Assembly (NCBI GenBank): GCA_016647705.1
Contig: CM028326.1
Span: forward strand, 25,063,901-25,127,900
DNA: 64,000 bases
Direction of reading: 5' to 3'
Origin: Eucommia ulmoides
Lineage: Eukaryota; Streptophyta; Magnoliopsida; Garryales; Eucommiaceae
Position numbers and translations under genes: made by a program. Shown here in pieces: positions 1-10,785 of this stretch (within the stretch, counting starts at the first letter, position 1; every line of letters begins with the position of its first letter). Under the pieces are notes generated by a model, which saw nothing but the letters and a program-made list of their open reading frames with translations, had not been told where the DNA came from and did not search any database.

Positions 1-508
1 TTTAGAGGAGGGAGAGTAGAAGTGAAGGAGAATCAAGTGTTAGTCAATGACAACTAACAAATGTTATTCTATGGTGGTAGTCTTGTGAGAATTTTTCATT
101 TTGTTTTCGTTCACTCTAGCAATTAAGGACTCATACTTCCTCTACAATCCATGTAGAGAGCATTGGGTAGTGATCCTGGTCCAGTTGGCCCAAGTCACTA
201 GGTGTTAAGACACTCCTAAGACTTAATACGCATATCATATATAAAGCATGATTTACCTAAAAGCTTTTGTGTAACCACTCAGTGTTTAGAAACTTTCTGA
301 GACCGTTCATCCTTATGTCCCTTAACACTCACTTTTAGAATTTTATATTTTCAGAGGATTAGGAAAATTTCAGTTGATCTCTAGGATGTTGAGTACTAAA
401 TCTATTAAAAAACCAATAGTTATTAAAGCTGCTTCTCAAAATCGCAAACAATATTATGCTCCCGTATGAAACACGGATTATTCGAAGAGACATGCTAATA
501 GTATTAAG

Positions 509-1060
509 TGTTTTTATTGTGGTAAATTTGGTTATTATGAAAACTCTTGCTATTTATTACATGGTTACCTTGTTGAATCAAGAAACAACTGGATACCAAA
601 AAGAGAACATTTTGGTGCAGGTACTAATAAGAGATTTAGACAAAGGTACAATGAATACTAGGCGCCGACAAGAAGATTTGAACATACAAGAAGGTACAAT
701 GAATATCCTCTACCTAAGAAGGAACCAAAGTTCAATGTACCAAATAAGAAGAATTAGCACATGCCAAATAGAAGAGTACAGAAGCAACAAGCTCAATATG
801 TGAGAGCTGACAAAGCTTATCCACAACAAACGAAAAGATACCAGTACAAGAAAAAGTTCATTTACAAAGTTGTACCAAAGCAGACTGAAGCACAAAACAA
901 AGGTAAAAAAGTTCTTATTGAAGTAGTTCAGAAAATTACCATTCTTAAGAAGGAAGAAATTAAGGAGAAAAATCAAGTATTGGTGAAGTTAAAGGATTCC
1001 AAGTTAGAAATGAATAATCCATCAAAGATACACACACTACTTGCTCCCAAAGATGATTAA
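509..1060 (+). pseudogene. Gag-like zinc-knuckle and basic tail, copy 1
   Basis: Around 509-550 one frame shows a zinc-knuckle-like stretch (CFYCGKFG, then a Cys) of the kind found in plant retroelement Gag proteins. Downstream (761-1060) is a Lys/Gln-rich open stretch typical of the basic, low-complexity region after Gag knuckles. The knuckle suggests nucleic-acid binding in a former Gag. No protease, integrase or reverse transcriptase follows. It is a fossil, broken in several places. The class (Copia or Gypsy) cannot be told from so little. Confidence 0.55.
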
Positions 1061-1150
1061 GGTATGTAAAAAAAAAAATTAAGTTTAAGTTATTAATTTT
1101 GTTAGGGAGATTGAGCCTGTTCATTTTGAAATTTAGATGTTTGTGATACA

Positions 1151-1169
1151 TGTGTGTGTGTGTGTGTGT
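1151..1169. repeat. (TG)n microsatellite, copy 1
   Basis: An uninterrupted TG run of 19 bases. The matching run in copy 2 is 23 bases (4240-4262), so it has changed length since the duplication and would be a convenient marker to tell the copies apart. Confidence 0.95.
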
Positions 1170-1287
1170 TTAAATATGTGAGTAATTAAATTTTTATAAA
1201 ATATATGTGGAGCAAAATAAGAGGTAAAAATTAATCTAAGTTGATCAAATTAAGGTTTAAATGGACAAATCAAATAACTCAAAATGA

Positions 1288-1403
1288 GCAATCGACACAT
1301 GAGTTGATCGACAATAAAAGGTTGGAATATAGAGAGACGCGCTGTATTCATTTGTCGACCACCTCTAAGATGGCTGTCAACTGATCATTACGGGATATAA
1401 ATA
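1288..1403 (+). promoter_or_regulatory. Putative promoter, copy 1: GTCGAC-type motifs plus TATA box
   Basis: TATAAATA lies at 1396-1403, about 295 bases before the ATG at 1698. The 110 bases upstream hold repeated half-sites of a GTCGAC/GATCGAC type (ATCGACAC, TGATCGAC, TTGTCGACCA, GTCAACTG). The same motif style fills the Sirevirus-like LTRs of this window, so the unit may carry an LTR-derived promoter; that is inference. A CT-rich leader follows the TATA box. Confidence 0.6.
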
Positions 1404-1697
1404 CCCTCACTTGGTTCATTTCATTTCATCCGAAACTAAAACCCTTTTTTTTTTCTCTAAAATGCTTCCTCTCCCAAGTTCGTTCAAGCATAAACTTCAC
1501 TAAATCAGTTCATTTTGGCTTCGATTAGAAGATTTTTGGGTTGAATCTAAAGGTCTACGACTTAGATCCAAGATTTGGTGACTCATTACTCCCGAAAAAA
1601 AATTGGTTTTCTCTTATTTCTAGGGTTTCGGTTGGTTCTCTGTTTAGGCTTAATCTCTTGAGTTATTTTGGTTGATTTGTTTTAATTTGTGTAAAAA

Positions 1698-2518
1698 ATG
1701 CCTAAAATCAAGAATCGTGCTCAAAGGGTTACGTTCGACAATGAACTTTTTCGAAAGGAAGAAGATGAGAAAAAATATAATAAGGGGTTTGTCAACCGAA
1801 AGGTTTTAGGTTGCAAACCTATAGATTTTGTTAGAATGAAAGAGAAAAAAAATTGACATTGAAGGTTATTTTAGAAATTTGGGATGGGTCGATTTTGTCA
1901 CTCAAAGGAATGAGTGGATGCCGGTGTGGGTGAGAATGTTCTATAGCAATCTCACTTTCAATAATATTGAAATTTCATCCTACGTTAAAGGAATTTTTTT
2001 TTGGCTTAATAGGGGGTTATTATGCGACATTTTGGAAATACCTAAAGGAGACGTAGTTCCGTACAATACCCCTCATTGGTTTTCAATAAATTTCAATAGA
2101 ATGGCAATTGCTGAGAAATTTGACTTAGATGGAAATAAAGTAGGATCATTATCTCTTGAGCATCAATTCTTTCATTTGGTGCTTACCTATACGGTTGTGC
2201 CTAGAGGGGGGAAGTTATGCTAATGTAAATGACTTTGCCCTTTATTTGACGAATGAGAATGTTGAAGGGAGAAAATTGGATCTAGCTCATATCATGATAG
2301 ATCACATGAAGTATTATGTTCAGAAACCCTTTGGAGTATTACCCTATACTGATGCACTCTAAAGGTTGTTTGATCACTTTGGAGTTGAAATTGATTATGA
2401 TGAACAAAAATTCATGACTATCACACCCAGGTGGATTAATGTGGGTAATACTTCGTTAATGGGATATGAATATAGAGAAAATAGATGGGTAATGAAGATG
2501 AATCAGAAAAGGTAAAGA
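1698..2518 (+). pseudogene. Putative plant transposon protein-like region, copy 1
   Basis: From the ATG at 1698 the sequence reads as a basic N-terminus (MPKIKNRAQ), then blocks typical of a family annotated in plants as 'putative plant transposon protein' (I believe Pfam PF20167): FVNRKVLG, a GWVDFVTQ block, VRMFYSNLTF, then TPHWFSINF and KPFGVLPYTDAL. Such proteins of unknown function usually sit in large non-autonomous LTR elements. The coding stretch is broken at a few points, so I treat it as a fossil. Copy 2 has the same region at 4790-5605. The family assignment is from memory of its motifs and was not searched. Confidence 0.6.
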
Positions 2519-2527
2519 ATATAGGTT

Positions 2528-2830
2528 GTGGGCGAGGAAGAAGATAATGAAGAAGAAATGAGCATAGATCAAAAGATAGATTTTCTTCATGATCAGATTG
2601 ATGGTCTAAGGGTACATACAGATCTAATGGATGATCGGATGACTAGGTTAGAAAATAAAATGGTCCAAATGAATATGAATATGGAAGCTGGATTTGGAAA
2701 AATCACAGGGAATCTAGAACAAATGTTTCAGTTTATGCAGTTATCTCATCACGGATACCAGCAGCTGTACAGTGCTCAACCATACTTTACAAGACATCCT
2801 ATGTTTGGAGCACAACAGTCCTTTGGATGA
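2528..2830 (+). CDS. Coiled-coil ORF with Tyr/Gln/Pro-rich tail, copy 1
   Basis: An open frame of 100 codons. Residues 1-15 are acidic (GEEEDNEEEM). Residues 15-65 form an amphipathic helix with Leu/Ile/Met at heptad spacing (IDFLHDQIDGLRV, then MTRLENKMVQMN), which reads as a coiled coil. The last 30 residues are rich in Tyr, Gln, His and Pro. It follows the transposon-protein-like region, and plant proteins of that family often end in just such a coiled coil, so it may be the C-terminal part of that protein rather than a gene of its own. It differs from copy 2 by one residue. Confidence 0.45.
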   Translation: MGEEEDNEEEMSIDQKIDFLHDQIDGLRVHTDLMDDRMTRLENKMVQMNMNMEAGFGKITGNLEQMFQFMQLSHHGYQQLYSAQPYFTRHPMFGAQQSFG

Positions 2831-2841
2831 CTAACTACTAC

Positions 2842-3003
2842 CCTGGGCTGGGCTTTGGGCTTAAAATTTTCTTATAGGGTTGGGCTTGGGCATAGAATTA
2901 AGGCCCGATCACCGGGCCGGGCCGGGTTAGGGCCCAACATTTTTTTGTAATACACTAGTATAAGCCCGGCCCGGCCCGGCCCGGCCCATAACCATCCCTA
3001 CTT
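2842..3003. mobile_element. GC-rich hAT-like MITE candidate
   Basis: A short element, absent from copy 2, whose two ends are GGGCCGGGCC-rich and roughly inverted: the left end starts CCTGGGCTGGGCTTTGGGC and the right end, read on the other strand, gives TAGGGATGGTTATGGGC. Possible 8-bp target duplications ACTACTAC (2834-2841) and AATACTAC (3004-3011) agree at seven of eight positions, which fits the hAT superfamily. The inner GC-rich repeats (CCGGGCCGGGCCGGG and CGGCCCGGCCCGGCCC) could pair into a strong hairpin. The superfamily is inferred; the TIR match is only moderate. Confidence 0.55.
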
Positions 3004-3096
3004 AATACTACCCGAGATTTCTTCAATGATTCTGATTTATTTTTTCCGTCTTGGATTGAGGCGAGGAGGACTAGTTTTTCTCAATAAGACTTCGAT
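3004..3096. other. Junction segment between tandem copies
   Basis: Unique 93-bp stretch after the MITE and before copy 2 starts at the GAGGGAG block (3097). It has no match in the rest of the window. If the duplication arose by unequal exchange, this should be the original left flank of the unit. Confidence 0.5.
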
Positions 3097-3597
3097 GAGG
3101 GAGAGTAGAAGTGAAGGAGAATCAAGTGTTAGTCAATGACAACTAACAAATGTTATTCTATGGTGGTAGTCTTGTGAGAATTTTTCATTTTGTTTTCGTT
3201 CACTCTAGTAATTAAGGACTCATACTTCCTCTACAATCCATGTAGAGAGCATTGGGTAGTGATCCTGGTCCAGTTGGCCCAAGTCACTAGGTGTTAAGAC
3301 ACTCCTAAGACTTAATACGCATATCATATATAAAGCATGATTTACCTAAAAGCTTTTGTGTAACCACTCAGTGTTTAGAAACTTTCTGAGACCGTTCATC
3401 CTTATTTCTCTTAACACTCACTTTTAGAATTTTATATTTTCAGAGGATTAGGAAAATTTCAGTTGATCTCAAGGATGTTGAGTACTAAATCTATTAAAAA
3501 ACCAATAGTTATTAAAGCTGCTTCTCAAAATCGCAAACAATATTAAGCTCCCGTATGAAACACTGATTATTCGAAGAGACATGCTAATAGTATTAAG

Positions 3598-4158
3598 TGT
3601 TTTTATTGTGGTAAATTTGGTTATTATGAAAACTCTTGCTATTTATTACATGGTTACCTTGTTGAATCAAGAAACAACTGGATACCAAAAAGAGAATATT
3701 TTGGTGCAGGTACTAATAAGAGATTTAGACAAAGGTACAATGAATACTAGGCGCCGACAAGAAGATTTGAACATACAAGAAGGTACAATGAATATGCTCT
3801 ACCTAAGAAGGAACCAAAGTTCAATGTACCAAATAAGAAGAATTAGCACATGCCAAATAGAAGAGTACAGAAGCAATAAGCTCAATATGTGAGAGCTGAC
3901 AAAGCTTATCCACAACAAACGAAAAGATACCAGTACAAGAAAAAGTTCATTTACAAAGTTGTACCAAAGCAGACTGAAGCACAAAACAAAGGTAAAGAAG
4001 TTCTTATTGAAGTAGTTCAGAAAATTACCATTCCTAAGAAGGAAGAAATTAAGGAGAAAAATCAAGTATTGGTGAAGTCAAAGGATTCCAAGTTAGAAAT
4101 GAGTAATCCATCAAAGATACACACACTAATTGCTCCCAGAGATGATTCAGGTATGTAA
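3598..4158 (+). pseudogene. Gag-like zinc-knuckle and basic tail, copy 2
   Basis: Counterpart of 509-1060, with the same zinc-knuckle-like stretch and a Lys/Gln-rich open stretch at 3889-4158. Broken fossil, a few substitutions apart from copy 1. Confidence 0.55.
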
Positions 4159-4239
4159 AAAAAAAAATTAAGTTTAAGTTATTAATTTTGTTAGGGAGAT
4201 TGAGCCTGTTCATTTTGAAATTTAGATGTTTGTGATACA

Positions 4240-4262
4240 TGTGTGTGTGTGTGTGTGTGTGT
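4240..4262. repeat. (TG)n microsatellite, copy 2
   Basis: A 23-base TG run, the longer allele of the repeat at 1151-1169. Confidence 0.95.
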
Positions 4263-4380
4263 TTAAATGTGTGAGTAATTAAATTTTTATAAAATATATG
4301 TGGAGCAAAATAAGAGGTAAAAATTAATCTAAGTTGATCAAATTAAGGTTTAAATGGACAAATCAAATAACTCAAAATGA

Positions 4381-4496
4381 GCAATCGACTCATGAGTTGA
4401 TCGACAATAAAAGGTTGGAATATAGAGAGACGCGCTGTATTCATTTGTCGAACACCTCTAAGATGGCTGTCAACTGATCATTACGGGATATAAATA
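4381..4496 (+). promoter_or_regulatory. Putative promoter, copy 2
   Basis: TATAAATA at 4489-4496, preceded by the same cluster of GTCGA-type half-sites as in copy 1, with one site altered (TTGTCGAAC here, TTGTCGACC in copy 1). About 300 bases upstream of the transposon-protein-like region. Confidence 0.55.
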
Positions 4497-4789
4497 CCCT
4501 CACTTGGTTCATTTCATTTCATCCGAAACTAAAACCCTTTTTTTTTCTCTAAAATGCTTCCTCTCCCAAGTTCGTTCAAGCATAAACTTCACTAAATCAG
4601 TTCATTTTGGCTTGGATTAGAAGATTTTTGGGTTGAATCTAAAGGTCTACGACTTAGATCCAAGATTTGGTGACTCATTACTCCCGAAAAAAAGTTGGTT
4701 TTCTCTTATTTCTAGGGTTTTGGTTGGTTCTCTGTTTAGGCTTAATCTCTTGAGTTATTTTGGTTGATTTGTTTTAATTTGTGTAAAAA

Positions 4790-5605
4790 ACGCCTAAAAT
4801 CAAGAATCGTGCTCAAAGGGTTATGTTCGACAATGAACTTTTTCGAAAGGAAGAAGATGAGAAAAAATATAATAAGGGGTTTGTCAACCGAAAGGTTTTA
4901 GGTTGCAAACCTATAGATTTTGTTAGAATGAAAGAGAAAAATATTGACATTGAAGGTTAGTTTAGAAATTTGGGATGGGTCGATTTTGTCACTCAAAGGA
5001 ATGAGTGGATGCCGGTGTGGGTGAGAATGTTCTATAGCAATCTCACTTTCAATAATATTGAAATTTTATCCTACGTTAAAGGAAAAAAAATTTGGCTTAA
5101 TAGGGGGTTATTATGCGACATTTTGGAAATACCTAAAGGAGACGTAGTTCCATACAATACCCCTTATTGGTTTTCAATAAATTTCAATAGAATGGCAATT
5201 GCTGAGAAATTTGACTTAGATGGAAATAAAGTAGGATCATTATCTCTTGAGCATCGATTCTTTCATTTGGTGCTTACCTATACGGTTGTGCCTAGAGGGG
5301 GGAAGTTATGCTAATATAAATGACTTTACCCTTCATTTGACGAATGAGATTGTTGAAGGGTGAAAATTGGATCTAGCTCATATCATGATAGATCACATGA
5401 AGTATTATGTTCAGAAACCCTTTGGAGTATTACCCTATACTGATGCACTCCAAAGGTTGTTTGATCACTTTGGAGTTGAAATTGATCATGATGAACAAAA
5501 ATTCATGACTATCACACCCAGGTGGATTAATGTGGGTAATACTTCGTTAATGGGATATGAATATAGAGGAAATAGATGGGTAATGAAGATGAATCAGAAA
5601 AGGTA
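4790..5605 (+). pseudogene. Putative plant transposon protein-like region, copy 2
   Basis: Counterpart of 1698-2518. The longest open stretches are 4970-5314 (GWVDFVTQ, VRMFYSNLTF and TPYWFSINF blocks) and 5367-5606 (KPFGVLPYTDAL, then FGVEIDHDEQKF). It is broken in a few places, not all shared with copy 1, so some damage followed the duplication. Confidence 0.6.
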
Positions 5606-5618
5606 AAGAATATAGGTT

Positions 5619-5921
5619 GTGGGCGAGGAAGAAGATAATGAAGAAGAAATGAGCATAGATCAAAAGATAGATTTTCTTCATGATCAGATTGATGGTCTAA
5701 GGGTACATACAGATCTAATGGATGATCGGATGACTAGGTTAGAAAATAAAATGGTCCAAATGAATATGAATATGGAAGCTGGATTTGGAAAAATCACAGG
5801 GAATCTAGAACAAATGTTTCAGTTTATGCAGTCATCTCATCACGGATACCAGCAGCTGTACAGTGCTCAACCATACTTTACAAGACATCCTATGTTTGGA
5901 GCACAACAGTCCTTTGGATGA
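5619..5921 (+). CDS. Coiled-coil ORF with Tyr/Gln/Pro-rich tail, copy 2
   Basis: A 100-codon frame equal to 2528-2830 apart from one Leu/Ser exchange in the stretch before the Tyr-rich tail. Acidic start, heptad-patterned Leu/Met helix, aromatic tail. Probably the C-terminal module of the preceding transposon-protein-like region. Confidence 0.45.
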   Translation: MGEEEDNEEEMSIDQKIDFLHDQIDGLRVHTDLMDDRMTRLENKMVQMNMNMEAGFGKITGNLEQMFQFMQSSHHGYQQLYSAQPYFTRHPMFGAQQSFG

Positions 5922-5932
5922 CTAACTACTAC

Positions 5933-6565
5933 AGGGCCATCTGGAGCAAGACCGTCAAACAATATCTTCAATAAAGGCTAACGAGTGAGGTTCACCCATA
6001 CCCCACATCTTAAATGGCAGTTTCATAATAAACACATTCATCTTTTTTTAAACTAAGTCTTCTCTACCAGACTATACTCAAAGTGTTCACCATATTTTGA
6101 CATCAACAATTATTATATATATAGTTTTTGATTATTATTATTTTTTAATATAAATGGTGTGTTAGATCACCATATTTTTTCAAATATCATTTGAAATGGC
6201 CCAAGTTTGACTCAAAATATTTTTTGCTCTTAACCAGAATATTCTTTAAGGTTCGGGGGTCAATTATGATTGGGAAATATGCTAGACACATCAAGACACC
6301 CGACTAAAAACGGCACCTTTTGTCTAAATATTTTTCAAATTAAATTAAGTTTAATGGCCCTTTTTGATTTAATTAACATGATTTTTTCCATATTATTATG
6401 CATGAACGATTAAAGGAATCCCCTTTTAGATCGCCTATTGATTATAAGTCAATCGATAAGTTTGGCCCCTGAGCGGATTGTATTTTTATATTTTTAGCTT
6501 AGGTTATCTTGGCGAAAACTGAAAGGCATTTTTTGGAGATATAACTTAATGTGAAGAAAATCTCT
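5933..6565. other. Anonymous AT-rich segment
   Basis: About 630 bp between the tandem array and Sirevirus A with no open frame of note, no match elsewhere in the window and no terminal repeats. Contains a short run of TATATA at about 6115. I see nothing in it that I can name. Confidence 0.6.
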
Positions 6566-6633
6566 TTTCATTATGGTAAGCTTTTATTATTACCCAATTC
6601 ACACCCCTTCTTGGGTAACTCACAGGGCCAACA

Positions 6634-6650
6634 ATTGGCATCAGCGTTGG
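6634..6650 (+). other. Primer-binding site of element A
   Basis: ATTGGCATCAGCGTTGG follows the LTR end CCAACA directly and resembles the ATTGGTATCAGAGC site complementary to initiator-methionine tRNA used by most plant Copia elements. Element C has ATTGGTATTAGAGC at the same place. Confidence 0.8.
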
Positions 6651-6699
6651 TTTTAGCCTGTTAGGCTTAATATCCTAACTAAATAGGTCACGTGCACAC

Positions 6700-7472
6700 A
6701 CCATGGATGATGTTTTTTTGAGTATCTTCTCTTGATGGTGATAGATCCATATATGATAATGTGATATATGATTCTTATGATTTTAGTGGTAGTGATGGAG
6801 ATGATGATAATCAAAATATCCATATTGTTATGGAAAAATTACTTTCTTTCACACTACTTTTTACTAAAGAGATTTTGAGTTTAAAAAGAAAAATTGATTA
6901 TTTTGAAAATGGAGGAAAAAGTGTTTGAAAATATAAAGTGCATTTGGATGATTATTGTGGTACAAAAGCGTTTTCGGAAGTTATTTTTTAAATTAATAAT
7001 TTGCTCTATAAAGTGGATTCTCTTGAAAATGAAAACAGTGTTTTAAAAAATAATCTTGACATGATTTCTAAGCAAAGTTTAGATCTTGATTAAAAATCGC
7101 TTTACTTAAGAAAATTTTTGAAAAATCAAAATCCGACCTCAAGTCTGTTTTAAGAGCTTTTTAAAATGATTTTTTATACAAAGTGGATATATTTCATCGT
7201 CTTATCCTTTATCACAGGCCAATGATAGTTTTGTTGATATTGTTAGAAATTATTCTTATTTTACGTCTCATGTTTTCTATGATAAATTGGATTTCAGAAT
7301 TTATTATTGCAATAGGGTTGGGCATTTTAAAATATCATGTCCATTTAGGAACCCTAAGTTCATGACTAACAAAAATGGATCCAAAATGAAATGGATACCG
7401 AAGAAAGCTGTTGAAATTTCTTGTGCAGAGTTATATAATGTCGAGAGTGGACCGGAAGGAATAAACAAATAA
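6700..7472 (+). pseudogene. Gag-like traces of element A
   Basis: A region with Lys/Leu/Glu-rich helix-forming stretches (for example KEILSLKRKIDYFENG) and, within 7287-7472, a zinc-knuckle-like segment YYCNRVGHFKISCPFRNP followed by KMKWIPKK. A knuckle followed by 'W-(V/I)-P-K' is a common arrangement at the Gag/protease junction of Sireviruses. Broken in several places; treated as a fossil. Confidence 0.6.
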
Positions 7473-9640
7473 GTTATATCAAAGCTATGATAGGAAGTCA
7501 GCAAGGATTCACAAGCGACATGTGCAAAGAGAACAAAGACAAAATATGAAATTAAAAAGAAGCCACAAGCAAAACGTGCAATTAAAAATGAATTGTCAAA
7601 GCCAAGATGGGATATCACTAGGAAGCCACAAGTAATAAATACAAAGGGAATCATCAACGAATCAAATGGAAATAATCAAAGGCAGAAAGGATACGGACAT
7701 GCCAAAAAGAATTGTGCACCCAAATCAATCATGTATATAAATGAGGTAAAGAATAAAGTTGTCTAAATTCATTAAATTTGTTAAAGAGAGAGGTGTCCGA
7801 CTTACCAAATAGGTAAGTTGGTAATAGTTTTTAAGACCTATTTTATACGATGCATTAACTTCTTGTCTTAGAAACATTACAGGGTGATTATGAGAATTGC
7901 ATTTAGTTAAGGAGTATTAATATGTTTTTATGTGTTTATATCACGTAGTGATCATGTGTTTAATTTTAAAATATGTTACGTGATTTAGAAAATGAATTAA
8001 GTAAATTGAGCTAATATTTTATGCATCTTGAAATGATATCTTGATTTATTATAATGAATAATATCATGATATATTAAAGGTTTTCAAATGATTATATTTT
8101 GGAAGGGTTTTAGAATTTTAATATGCATGTTATTATTAAGATTTATGCTCTTATGCATTAATAATTGTATGTTTACTAGAAACATGTTACTTGAGAAGAC
8201 TCAATCTGAATTAATTGGTTTATAAGATTAAGACTACTTTGGAATTGATTAGTGATCACGCATGATGTTGAGAATAATTGTTAAATATATGTTCACTTGA
8301 TTTATACTAATGATATTCTTCCAAGCATGTTCTAAAGAGTTTCAGGTTATAATTCAAGGAGAAATGAATATTCTTACAAAATTTAAAGTTGAGTTAAGAA
8401 TAAGATCAAGGTGGATTCAAGGAGATAGTTGATTAAAGTTGAATATTCATTCAACTCAGTGGTAAAATAATCTCATTCTTGCATGACTATGTGAGGAGTT
8501 TGTGTGATGTGAAATTATCATTTAATTTGAAAAAATTGACTCACATCTCTATGAATATCAAACTCTGATGATATGCCAAAATAGAATTCTATTGTTAGAT
8601 AATACTAGTTTATTGATGAAATCCTAATTGCTAAGAAATGTTTGACAAAATCAGTATTATTCATAATCTTATTTGTCGGAATATCGTATAAATTTTAGTT
8701 TACATGGTTGGCATCACTTTAAGTAAACACATTAATCTACTTTTGATACCATATATACGATCACCTGAATATATATGACACTTCAATCTGTTACATGTAG
8801 ATATATCGGCATTAAGTGTTTGGCATAAAACTATATCTCTTGTTCTGTAAACGATTATTATTCTAAAAGAGACTTGAAATTTTATGAGAGAAATATGCAC
8901 TTATCCATGGTTATGCATGCACTAGATTTATGTCGATAAATTATCATTGAGATATGCTTCTTGTTTTTAGTACGTTAAAGATTATATAACTTGATTCTAT
9001 AGGAAGACAATATTTGGTATTATGAGTAAGGCATGTGGACTTAACTGAAATTATATAATTACATGCTATATCGTTGAAGCATTTTGATTTTCTCAGGCTT
9101 ATTCTCCTAAGCATGAATTGATTTGTTTACAATTATATATAGGGAGAAGTGTTTATAAAATGGGTAATATTATGTCATGCTTATATTGAAAAATGGTTAT
9201 TTCAAAAGAGTTAATATGCTTGTAGAAATTAATATCATACTACATTACTGAGATGTTTTGATTGCCTTATGGGGAGACTACATTCCTAGAGTGATGTTTT
9301 TGGTTTCCCTTCCCCATATTTTTGAGATGACAAAGGAGGTAAAATTTATTGATGTTTTGTTGAATACTTATAAGGGGAGACCATAGTTGTTCTTTAATTG
9401 AGTTTAGTTAATGTTTAGATTTGTTTGCCTAAGCATTGCATCTATACAGAAGGAGTTTATGAATTATTGATTATTGAGATGATTTTGTGCTTTATTGAAT
9501 ATTTTATGTATTTTTAAAATTATTCTTTATGGTTGTGCTTTATCGAGTTAAAAAAAAAAAAAAAAAAAAAAAAAGTCCTCAGATTTAGGGGGAGTGTGGG
9601 TTACATATTATTTTGACAAAAATATCAAAGTTAATTGTCA
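7473..9640 (+). other. Non-coding internal region of element A
   Basis: No pol motifs in any frame. The last part (about 9230-9590: TTTTGAGATGACAAAGGA, CCTAAGCATTGCA, then 'TTTAGGGGGAG') matches the stretch after RNase H in element C (58085-58310), so it is the usual long spacer between pol and the 3' LTR. An A-run of about 24 bases lies near 9550. Confidence 0.6.
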
Positions 9641-9641
9641 T

Positions 9642-9659
9642 TAAAAAAAGGGGGGGAGA
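9642..9659 (+). other. Polypurine tract of element A
   Basis: An A-rich then G-rich purine run (AAAAAAAGGGGGGGAGA) immediately before the LTR start TGTTGATCC, the expected primer site for plus-strand DNA synthesis. A similar G-rich stretch at about 9588 may be a second, upstream tract. Confidence 0.85.
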
Positions 9660-10129
9660 TTGTTGATCCTAAGATTTTAATGGACAATTAAATGTTGATA
9701 TTGTTTGTGGAACTAATAAGTTTAATGAGTGTTTTAGTGATAAAGTTTCGTTGACGTTTTAATCATGAAAACATTGTTGAAGAAAGTGATAGATACAGGA
9801 GGCTGACAAAAATAAGAGCATTAAGAGACCTAAGATTTTGAAGAATTTAGGAGAAAACAACTTAGGTTAATTTTTACTCTTAATGTATCCCAATTAGGAT
9901 CACATACAACACAAAAATGATTTTATGATTATGTGTGTTTTTTATAGGATCCTAATTAGTTAAACATATTTTCTCCTATACGAAATTGAAGAAGAAATAT
10001 TGATCTATGAAAGATTAGAAATTAAAATTTATTTAAAGTATCAATTAAGTTAACCAAGAAAAGAAATTAGTTAAAGGGGCAAAAACGTTGAAGAGTTGAG
10101 TTAAAAATTGATTAAGGAAGTTAAGTTCT

Positions 10130-10430
10130 AGCAAGATCGGTCAACTGATGAGAGGGAGATGGGAAATGGTTCAATTTATGAATCGTTCGGTTGACAGCTA
10201 GGTCAACCTATGGTCAAAGGTGAAACTCTCTGAATCGTTAGGTCGACAGACCAAAGTAGAGTGGTCGACCTACCATAACTGGATTTTGGCTTGGGGAACT
10301 CTCTGAATCGTTCGGTCGACAGACCAAGGAGTAGCGATCGACTGACAGTTTAGAAATTTTGGGTTGGGCTACAACCGGAATCGCTTGGTCGACCTATGGT
10401 GATTGGTCAATCAACCAATGGTTTGGTTTG
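10130..10430 (+). promoter_or_regulatory. GGTCGACC-type palindrome array in LTR A
   Basis: Within 300 bases there are about ten full or half copies of GGTCGAC/GGTCAAC: for example GGTCAACTGA, TCGGTTGACAG, AGGTCGACAGACC, GTGGTCGACCTACC, TCGGTCGACAGACC, GCGATCGACTG and TTGGTCGACCTATGG. Several sit in a longer repeat of about 60 bases that begins CTCTCTGAATCGTT. Palindromic motif clusters in LTRs are a known Sirevirus trait; this core sequence and its role are unknown to me. Confidence 0.8.
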
Positions 10431-10777
10431 AGGATTAGAGGATTTCATGAATTTTTCCAAAATGTAGCCGTTACTAGCCGTTTTATGGTTAGAATCTGAG
10501 AGATATCTTAGGGATCTGATGGTATTTAATATATGTTATTAATATATTGTTATCTCTATAGATATGGTTTATATAATTTAATTATTTCTCAAATTGGTAC
10601 GTTTAATATTTTCTATTCTATCTAATTGAGTTTGAGAAAATATTTGAGAGACTAAATTGAATATTCTAAAGTTATAATTGAATGAATTGAACCAGAATTG
10701 AGTCATAATGATATAATAGGTCAATCAATTGTCAAGATATGTGGGAACTAGCTATTGGAGGGTTTATTTCAATTCCA

Positions 10778-10785
10778 TATAAATA
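10778..10785 (+). promoter_or_regulatory. TATA box of LTR A
   Basis: TATAAATA followed by AGACTTGCATTTTTAAGATTCC; element C has a TATA box before the closely similar AGACCTGCATTTTTC. Equivalent position in both LTRs supports a real promoter. Confidence 0.7.

Larger units (their letters stand above)
8..2841 (+). repeat. Tandem duplication, copy 1
   Basis: This stretch matches 3097-5932 almost base for base at an offset of 3089-3093 bp; differences seen by eye are about 1-2% plus small length changes in homopolymers and a TG run. The unit holds, in order, a zinc-knuckle gag-like stretch, a TG microsatellite, a TATA promoter, a coding-like region similar to the plant transposon-protein family, and a coiled-coil ORF. 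No LTRs, primer-binding site or terminal inverted repeats were found bounding it, so I call it a retroelement-derived unit of uncertain class. It may extend left of the window, although the first seven bases already differ from the copy 2 flank. Confidence 0.93.
3097..5932 (+). repeat. Tandem duplication, copy 2
   Basis: Second copy of the 2.8-kb unit described at 8-2841, same order and strand. Its right limit, just after CTAACTACTAC, is exactly where the MITE begins in copy 1, so homology stops at the same base in both. The sequence after 5932 is unrelated to the MITE or to 3004-3096. Confidence 0.93.
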
